Origin: Tubiluchus corallicola
Taxonomy: Eukaryota > Priapulida > Priapulimorpha > Priapulimorphida > Tubiluchidae
Assembly (NCBI GenBank): GCA_030141605.1
Contig: JAQGDQ010000454.1
Coordinates: 1 to 62,000, forward strand
DNA: 62,000 nt
Direction: 5' to 3'
The notes under the pieces were generated by a model. The model saw only the letters and a list, made by a program, of their open reading frames with translations, did no database searches and was not told the origin of the DNA. Positions 55,513-62,000 of this stretch are shown one piece after another (the stretch's first letter is position 1; each line of letters opens with the position of its first letter). The position numbers and the translations under genes are program-made.

Positions 55513-56888
55513 TTAAATCACAAGACAACCCTCCACTTACATAAAGCTTAAAAAATTCGTCTTGAAATTGTATATCACTTACATACCGCCTTTTTGCATG
55601 CAGGGCTTGCATCGGCAGCAATGTTGTATAAAACTTATAAATTTTAATTCCTGTGATGACCGCTAGACGCAGCCATTTTGACGATAAGTCATTTGAAACA
55701 AGTTTAGATAACACTGAATAAAGTTGAAATAACTTTGAAAAATAATCAGAGCATTCGTAGAACACACGTCACTAAGTAATTAAAATTTTAAATTACTGTA
55801 GTTTGTCATTAACATTAAAAATACATTTTTGGTTAGCGAGTGGCGCACCCTGGATGGTGAGTCAGTGACATTTTGGCAATTGGCACGAACATTGTAAATT
55901 ATTATTTCTAGTTACATAACTTTTTCCAGCAGGTAAGCGAAACGTTAAGTAATATAGATTTGCATGGAAAGTTTTTTGGGACATAAATTCCTGATACCAC
56001 TTTAAGTAATAGAACACACAATTTAAAGCAAATTACAGTAAACAATAAATTTGGAAATAATTCTATATCAAAACAGGCCATACATTTATGGAACTTACTA
56101 CCCAGTGAAATAAAACTAATAGAATCTCTCCACCACTTTAAAAAGAAATTAAAAGAATATCAATATAACAGGTTTCAACTTCCACATTGTGCATCTGATA
56201 CTAATTACACAGACTCAACGTTCATCTACCCCCGCCCCTGACTCTATAAAACGATTAAAAATGTAATTTTTTAAAAAAAAAATTATGTAACGTAATACGT
56301 GTTATGTCAGTTTTGTAATGTCAAATGTATAAATAGTGTAAATGTAATGAGTGAAATTTATGTACTGTAAAGCATGTTTCTGTTAATTGTGTCATGTTAA
56401 ATGTATATATAGTGTAAAATATGTCATGTAAAATTTAATGTATTTATGTAATAATGTTTTGTAAAAATATTTTAATATTGCGTTTGTAAATATGTTCATT
56501 TATTGTATATAATTAGGCTTTAGTTTCGCACTTTAGTTTTTTTTTAGTATGCACTGGACGCCTTTGTCTTGAACTGTGTTGTTATTTTAACATTACGCTG
56601 AGGATTACTCGATTTTATTATAATGAGTGAGCCATTTTAATGACAAATAAAGAATTAATATATATATATAATCTAACACTTCCTTTTCTTCCAGTGATTT
56701 ACGTTGTTCGTATATGACGTCATGTAATGGCGCCGTAGGAACAGCATTGTGGGAGATTTAAAATGAAAACAAACAAAAAATCCTTTTAACGCGAGTACGA
56801 TATACGCATAAAAGTGCTGTAAGTAATATAAATTTTTAAGGCTATTTTTCTAAAACCTACTCCAGGTACCCCTTTTCTTGGCCTTTAA
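55513..56888 (-). mobile_element. T1 element interrupted by a LINE insertion
   Basis: TTAAATCACAAGACAACCC to CCCTTTTCTTGGCCTTTAA. It is continuous with T1 except for 55987-56670. After removing the insertion the element is about 690 bp, the normal size. TGACGTCA is at 56715-56722 and TGTAATGGCGCCGTAGG follows. Confidence 0.9.
55987..56670 (+). mobile_element. 5'-truncated LINE inside T1, intact C-terminal frame
   Basis: The insertion starts just after GGGACATAA of T1, and T1 resumes at CTAACACTTCCTTTTCTTCC. Its first 255 bp are an open frame (55987-56241, 84 residues) containing KQAIHLWNLLPSEIKLIESL and HHFKKKLKEYQYNRF, the LW..LP..IK...S...FK..LK.Y C-terminus of CR1/Rex/Jockey-like LINE proteins. 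About 430 bp of AT-rich 3' UTR follows, with AAATAAAG near the end and an (AT)n tail. The lack of stops suggests it is young compared with the other LINE remnants here. Confidence 0.85.
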
Positions 56889-57205
56889 ACACACAAGAAA
56901 AACGTCAATCCTTAGCGACCACTCCACAACACAGGGTGCTGGGTCTCCCAAATTCCAGACTCGTGGGTGCTAAGACTTGAGACTTGGTATTGTGTTCACC
57001 AAATAGGATAATAAGCAGTTTCTTCTATCCTATTCGTGGCTAACCAATTATTATCACGGCAGCTCCTAACGTAGCAAGTACGTTCACAATAATATTTTCA
57101 CAATTTTGTTCAAGTGCTCAAGTAGTGCATGTCGAAACATGAAAAAAACACAAGAACTGGTTGAACAGTTCATATCTGTGATCATCCTAGCGACTTCTTA
57201 TCTTT
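56889..57205. other. No gene seen
   Basis: AT-rich spacer. Confidence 0.4.
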
Positions 57206-57439
57206 TTGGTTTCTGTTTTTCCCTTTTTGGAAACGCCCTCCGATAGGAGCGCCCCGGGGAAACAGGTTCAGGTCCAATGCTCCGAGCGTAGAGCGGTTTG
57301 CTGTGCTAAGACCGTTGAACAGTTAGACTTAGTTACACTTGCTGTGCATAGTGGAGTAGACGTATGTTTATACACGTGTGCATGGAGAGAGATCTTTACT
57401 AAGACCATTTCTGCTTTTTGTGGATTATTCAAAAGCTGA
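57206..57439 (+). CDS. Candidate terminal exon, Cys-rich, product unknown
   Basis: An open frame whose first listed codon is TTG; the more convincing part follows CCGGGGAAACAG near 57264 and reads VQVQCSERRAVCCAKTVEQL, DLVTLAVHSGVDVCLYTC, then stops. Six Cys residues lie in about 50. The sequence is locally richer in GC than its neighbours and not one of the repeats. No family and no confirmed acceptor. Confidence 0.22.
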   Translation: MVSVFPFLETPSDRSAPGKQVQVQCSERRAVCCAKTVEQLDLVTLAVHSGVDVCLYTCAWREIFTKTISAFCGLFKS

Positions 57440-57599
57440 ATGGGTTTCTGAGGATTATAATGAAACAAAAACAAACTGTAAACTTGAACTGTTGTGTCTA
57501 GAAGTTCAAAACGTCGTTGATAATTCAGGAAGCGGGTAAAAATCTTTGAAGAAGTTCAGATTCTGCGTTTTGGCGGGTAAAAGAGTGGTCACATTGTGT

Positions 57600-57950
57600 T
57601 GTGAGAATTTTTATATCACTTACCTGCTATCTCATTGCATACAGAGCTTGTGTTATCAGATGCACTGTGTATAAGACTAGTAAATTTAAACTCCCGCGAT
57701 GACTATCAGACACAGTCATTTAGACGATATGTCATTTGAAACAAGTTTAGATAACTCCGAGTAAAGTTTGAAAAAACAATAATCAGAGCATTCTTAGTGC
57801 ACACGTCACGAATAGTTTTACTTTTACCGTTTTACTTTGCAAAGTAAAATTTTAAATTGCTGTATCTTGTAAATAAGATTAAAAATACATTTTTGGTTAA
57901 CGAGTGGTGCACCCCGGAGGGTGAGTCGGCGACATATTACCAATTGATTC
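57600..57950 (-). mobile_element. T1 element, left half only
   Basis: AGAATTTTTATATCACTTACC through ACTCCCGCGATGACTATCAG, AGTTTAGATAACTCCGAGTAA and GGTGCACCCCGGAGGGTGAG to TTACCAATTGATTCG. Termini on both sides are absent. A short insertion TTTTACTTTTACCGTTTTAC is present. Confidence 0.8.
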
Positions 57951-58542
57951 GTATTTTTCCTCTTTTGTGAAGAAAACTTTCCTCTGTTGTGTTGCTGTTT
58001 AACTATTGGTACTGTGTGTCAGCGTATAGAGAACTGAACCACGCTTACAAGCTTTTGAAACAGGTGATGCTGTTGCTTGGATACGGGATGAAGTTATTGC
58101 CCGTCCATCGTCGGCGGCGGCACATCAAAAGCGGGATGTGACATAATCATGACTCTTTCTCAGGTGAATTATTACGTCACAATCGTACCGCGTTACTTTG
58201 CTACAGGTAACACGTAGTTTGATAAATGACTGTATTCATTGGATGCTGTAGAATAAAGGCGGTTCAGTTAAGAGGTAATGTACAGAGAAACGCGATGCCC
58301 GTATTGTTAACCCTCAACTGCACAACACAGGTTCATTTATAGTGTTGATTCAAATTTCGGCACAATTTTTTTGCGAAACACTAAATTTCTTTAAAACTGT
58401 CTGGGAAACGGTAGACACAGTTTTTTGCGTTTTTACCGTTTTAACGACTGACTTTATTACCTTTCCTATGCGGTCAGAAATCTGGAATTGACAGTCAAAG
58501 TTTAATGTTTATTTCAGGTTTAACTAGGTTAAAAATACAAAA
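57951..58542. other. No gene seen
   Basis: Single-copy DNA. GTTTATTTCAG near 58518 is acceptor-like, just before the ORF at 58543. Confidence 0.35.
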
Positions 58543-58755
58543 ATGTCTAGCGATGAAATGAATTCATTTGTACTGTCAGTGAATTTTCTTCACTGTTTGA
58601 CTGATTTGTTTCAGTTTGCGTTTGTTACTAAACAGTTTTGTTATAAAGTTTATAAGTTTATCATGATTTTAAAGAAAAAGATGAAATATTTGGGTCAGCC
58701 AATAAACGATTGGCTTATCTATTCTTGTGAAGACAAACTTATCAGTTACATGTGA
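58543..58755 (+). CDS. 70-codon ORF, product unknown
   Basis: ATG 58543 (A at -3) to TGA 58753-58755, beginning MSSDEMNSFVLSVNFLHCLT and ending NDWLIYSCEDKLISYM. It has varied composition, is not in a repeat and has an acceptor-like TTTATTTCAG about 25 bp upstream. A second acceptor-like TTTGTTTCAG lies inside it. It could be a small protein, an exon or chance in AT-rich DNA. No homology is recognised. Confidence 0.28.
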   Translation: MSSDEMNSFVLSVNFLHCLTDLFQFAFVTKQFCYKVYKFIMILKKKMKYLGQPINDWLIYSCEDKLISYM

Positions 58756-59392
58756 TAAGATTTAGAATTTTCTGACATGCAAACTTTTTCATAAATTATT
58801 CAAGTTCTTATGCTAAACGGCCTTATTAAAATTTTATGCAAATTTCAGTGTATAAAAGGCATAAATGTGGGCAACGGTAACGTGAGAGCTTTCATAGAAA
58901 AACATGAAGGAAAGGGAAAATTGATTATAAACAATTTTTGTCCGTCTTCAACATAACCGATGAACCAGAATTTGTTAAGAGAAAGTAGATTTCGAACATT
59001 TGTCAAATTTTTTTCTCCCGTTTATCCGTCTGAACATGTTTCCTGATAAAATTTAATTAATTCGTCATTTAATTATGCTGCTATGGTAAACAATTATTTT
59101 TCTGTATCCATGGGCTCTCTTCTCGGCCATAGATCGGCAATCATGTTACTTAAATGTTCTACAAATTTCCTGTGAACCTTTTTCAGTGCCTCAGTCGGTA
59201 TCCGTGAATTAAGAGAATCTGACATGCGCATAAGATAACAGACGTTTTCTTGACAGTGACAATTCAAATCGCATCGAAGTACTTATCATAGTGTTTGATA
59301 AACAGAAATGCATCTGAGTGCATAACTGTGTAACAAGTAGCGTATCTGTGTATTAAAATTTCACACTCAAAATCCGTACTTATTTGATGAAA
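58756..59392. other. No gene seen
   Basis: AT-rich single-copy DNA. Confidence 0.4.
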
Positions 59393-59465
59393 ATGCCATG
59401 TTTTGTGCTACAAGCCGGCATTTGTGGAAGACGAAAAAAATCAAAAGCGACATCTAGCAGGCAAG
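59393..59465 (+). CDS. Candidate short first coding exon
   Basis: ATG 59393 (A at -3) reads MPCFVLQAGICGRRKKSKAT then SSRQ. It meets donor GCAAG followed by GTAGGA at 59466 in phase 1. If unspliced, the frame ends after 49 codons. Basic cluster RRKKSK. No partner exon was found. Confidence 0.22.
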
Positions 59466-60127
59466 GTAGGAAACGAAATTTTTCTGTTTTTTTTCAAGTT
59501 TTGTGCACTTGCAGTTTCTCTCAAACTTTTATGACGTAATTATTTTTGCATAAAGATTTTTGTTTTTATACTGCACTTTAAGTTTATTACGTTTTTACAA
59601 ACGCATGGAGGGATACATTAATTACTGATGTTTGAAAAACATTTGTGGTTGTTTTTGTGATATGTTTTCTTGTTTTGTTATTATTTCTTGAACGTATTTC
59701 TGTAAACAATTGGCGTTGATAAGGTAAACAAAAACATTATGAAGTAGGTCTAATCATTAGTGGATGATATGTTCAATAAACAAATGCGCGCGCAGGCTTA
59801 TGTAGTTTATGTATTTGTAAACAAACGATTTACACATATTTTTATATATGCTCTAATAGTGGGCAAATTAAGCAGACATTTTATAAATGTTTCAGATATA
59901 ATGTTTAATTTTCACTTAAGTTCCTTAGGCTTCCTCTTCTTTCTTTTCTTCTTTTCTTGTCTTCCTTTCTTCTTTTTTTCTTTTTTGTTTTTTCCTTCTT
60001 TTTTCTTCTTCTTTCGTTTTGGTTCGTTAATTTATCCAGGCAGTGCGTTCGTTTTTTGTAATAAATTTAAAGGACAATAAAACTCTTCGTAAATAAAAAT
60101 TAACAATGCCAATTCAGGTAAAATTAT
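59466..60127. other. No gene; pyrimidine-rich block
   Basis: A TTC/TTTTC-rich stretch lies at about 59930-60025. The 106-codon frame over it (59760-60080) is mostly repeat-driven Phe/Leu. Confidence 0.45.
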
Positions 60128-60804
60128 TTAAATCACAAGACACCCTTCCACTTACATAAGGCTTAAAAAATTTGTCTTTAAATTTTGTACCACTTACATA
60201 CTGCCTTTTCCATACAGGGCTTGCGTCGGCAGTAACTCTGTATAAAACATTTATACTCACACTATAACCGTTAGATGCAACCATTTGACGATGTCATTTG
60301 AAAAAAGTTTAGATAACATTGTGTAACGTTTGAAAAAAATAATCAGAGCATTCGTTACGCACACATTACTAACTAAGTAAAATTTTAAATTACTGTATCT
60401 TGTCAATAAGAACAGAATCACGTTTTTGGTTAGCGAGCGGCGCACCCTGGAGGGTGAGTCAACGAGATTTTACCAATTTGTGAAAGCATTTTAGATAATT
60501 AATAATTTTCTTGCCTATCTACTTACATACGTCTTTCAAGCCGGTAAACAGAATGCTAAGCAATATAATTTTGCATGGACAGTTTTTTGGGACATAATTT
60601 AACATTTCCTTTTCTTCCCCTGATTTACGCTGCGCGTAGGTGACGTCATGTAATGGCGCCGTCGGAACAGTATTGCGGGGAGATTTAAAATGAAAACGAA
60701 CAAAAATTCCTTTCAACGCGAGTACGATGCACGCATAAAATTGTTGTAAAGTAATATAATTTATTAAAGCGATTTTTCTGAAACCTACTTTTCTTGTCAT
60801 GTAA
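60128..60804 (-). mobile_element. T1 element, full-length copy
   Basis: TTAAATCACAAGACACCC to ACTTTTCTTGTCATGTAAAG. TGACGTCA is at 60641-60648, followed by TGTAATGGCGCCGTCGG. GGTACC near the right end is deleted. Confidence 0.88.
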
Positions 60805-60924
60805 AGTGGCCAATGTAAGTGTTGGGTAAAGTCTAAAAATGCAAATGACCCTAGGCTTAAATTGCGATTTGGAACTCTTCGATCTGTAAGACTTTCAGCA
60901 TGTTAATGGCGGCTCTGCGAGTAC

Positions 60925-61180
60925 CTAGCTCCTTGTATATGAACTGAAACAAATCACCTTCCAATCACAATGATTACTGAAGAATATTGCCGACGAATGG
61001 GCACATGGTCTGTCGATATGACTCACTTCCTGTTCCAATATCTCTGGGGCCGCCACCTCGCTTTTGCAGAGAGAGCCAACATTGGGAAGCCATACTGCCA
61101 AAGTCGGGTTTGAAGTCAACTGACTCAATATCCGGGAATGACTCGCGCATTAATATTTTATCCGGAAACTGGAATATGCA
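60925..61180 (-). CDS. Possible coding exon(s), minus strand, product unknown
   Basis: Single-copy, more GC-rich segment open in two minus-strand frames and one plus-strand frame. One minus frame follows an acceptor-like TTTACTTCATGCATATTCCAG and reads KILMRESFPDIESVDFKPDF then MASQCWLSLQKRGGGPRDIG, ending at a GTGAGT donor. The other reads NPTLAVWLPNVGSLCKSEV then APEILEQEVSHIDRPCAHSS, ending at an AAG-GTGATT donor. Both look protein-like, so the reading cannot be settled and either may be chance. Confidence 0.22.
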
Positions 61181-61529
61181 TGAAGTAAACCGGTCTAAGT
61201 GATTATGACCTGGAGGTTATGATGTCATGGTGACGTAACGTGATGAGATGATTGGGCACAGTGTGTGTAATACAATACCTCTCGTAATGTAGTTCGAAAG
61301 CGCCATCTAGTGTGCGTATTGTTAGAATTATGCCATAGAGGGGGCTTGTCGTCTCATTCAGGGATTAATTTACTTTATTACATAATCAATATAATTTTGT
61401 TTTTAATTTGGCTGTCGAGGCATGTCATAGGCTTGTAAAATTAGCAGTTACCCCCATTTTTAGATGGTGATTATACTCCCTTATCAACTGGAAATGAATT
61501 GCTCTTTAATGCTGTCGTCTATTTTCTGG
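61181..61529. other. No gene seen
   Basis: AT-rich single-copy DNA. Confidence 0.4.
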
Positions 61530-61850
61530 TATTGTATTGTGTTGTATTTTATTTTATTGCATTGCATTGCATTGCATTGCATTGTATTGTATTGTATTGT
61601 GTTGTGTTGTGTTGTATTGCATTGTGTTCTATTGTATTGTATCGTGTTGTGTTGTATTGCATTGCATTGTATTACATTGTGCTTACTGTAGTGTTTTGCA
61701 TTGTGTTGTATTACGTTGTAATGTGATGTATCGTGTTGTGTTGTGCTGTATTGTTGCGTCGTGTCGTACTCTGTTGTGCTGTGTCAGGTCGTTGTGAGTT
61801 GTATTGTGCTGTATTTTCTGTTGCGTTGCTTAGCATTACGTTATATTGTA
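61530..61850. repeat. (ATTGT/ATTGC)n pentanucleotide repeat
   Basis: Pentanucleotide units ATTGT, ATTGC, GTTGT and relatives with increasing degeneration to the right. Four overlapping frames are repeat artefacts. Confidence 0.95.
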
Positions 61851-62000
61851 TCGTGAGAAGGGATACACACGTTAAAAAAGACCTGTTTTCTCGAGTATTA
61901 TTGCGCGGGTACGAAGCTAGGACTAGAGGAAATAGTTCAGTTAACACCAGGCGATGACGGATCAGCTTACAAACAAAACTTTGAATATTTATTAAATTCT

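Overview
The window looks like gene-poor, AT-rich nuclear DNA from an animal, probably an aquatic invertebrate. The reasons are long (CT)n, (GT)n, (AAT)n and (CTTT)n microsatellites, spliceosomal-type donor and acceptor sites, a metazoan-type 5S rRNA-like sequence, decayed LINE reverse-transcriptase ends and many short non-autonomous DNA transposons. No bacterial or viral gene organisation is visible. The species cannot be named from sequence alone.

Most of the window is interspersed repeats, recognised by comparing the window with itself. I use local names. T1 is a ~680 bp element with TTAA-type ends (TTAAAGGACAAGAAAA). T2 is a ~600 bp element with ends TTAAAGGAAGACAGGATG. T3 is a single ~670 bp TTAA element. 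A is ~360-380 bp with ends AATAAGCCTTTTCACAGTT. G is ~570-610 bp with ends close to CATAAGTCGGCA. H1 and H2 are hAT-like elements (CAGGGGCG and CAGTGGCGG ends, 8-9 bp target duplications). F is TTCGAAT-rich with TAGGGGTGAG ends. P is a palindromic element with hammerhead-ribozyme-like cores in both arms. There are also remnants of LINE C-terminal regions (10.9, 13.9, 19.0, 27.2, 34.6, 43.4, 44.1 and 56.0 kb), a 5S-derived SINE candidate (12.75 kb) and a pogo/Tigger-like end (41.8 kb).

Layout: 0-5 kb holds (CT)n, three minisatellites (28, ~51 and ~34-36 bp units), an inverted-repeat element and two H1 copies, one inside a tandem duplication. 5-7.2 kb holds (GA)n and T3. The best protein-coding signal is a 199-codon open exon at 7225-7822 ending in a strong donor; its product is not recognised. 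7.8-26 kb is intron-like or intergenic DNA with G, T2, T1, A and F elements, LINE pieces and the SINE. 26-31 kb has the first P element, a pair of candidate exons on opposite strands, a LINE remnant, a three-copy tandem repeat and chimeric elements. 31-45 kb is mostly G, T2, T1, H1, H2, LINE and microsatellites. 45-57 kb has more T1 and T2, the second P element, a compound GTT/GCT repeat, a long (CTTT)n tract and a T1 copy interrupted by a LINE insertion. 57-62 kb is mostly single-copy with weak small-ORF or exon candidates, one T1 copy and a pentanucleotide repeat.

There is no operon-like co-operation to describe. The biology here is layered transposon invasion, nesting and recombination around one or a few poorly resolved genes. 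Repeat calls rest on within-window similarity judged by eye; percent identities were not computed. Exon calls rest on open frames and splice consensus only.
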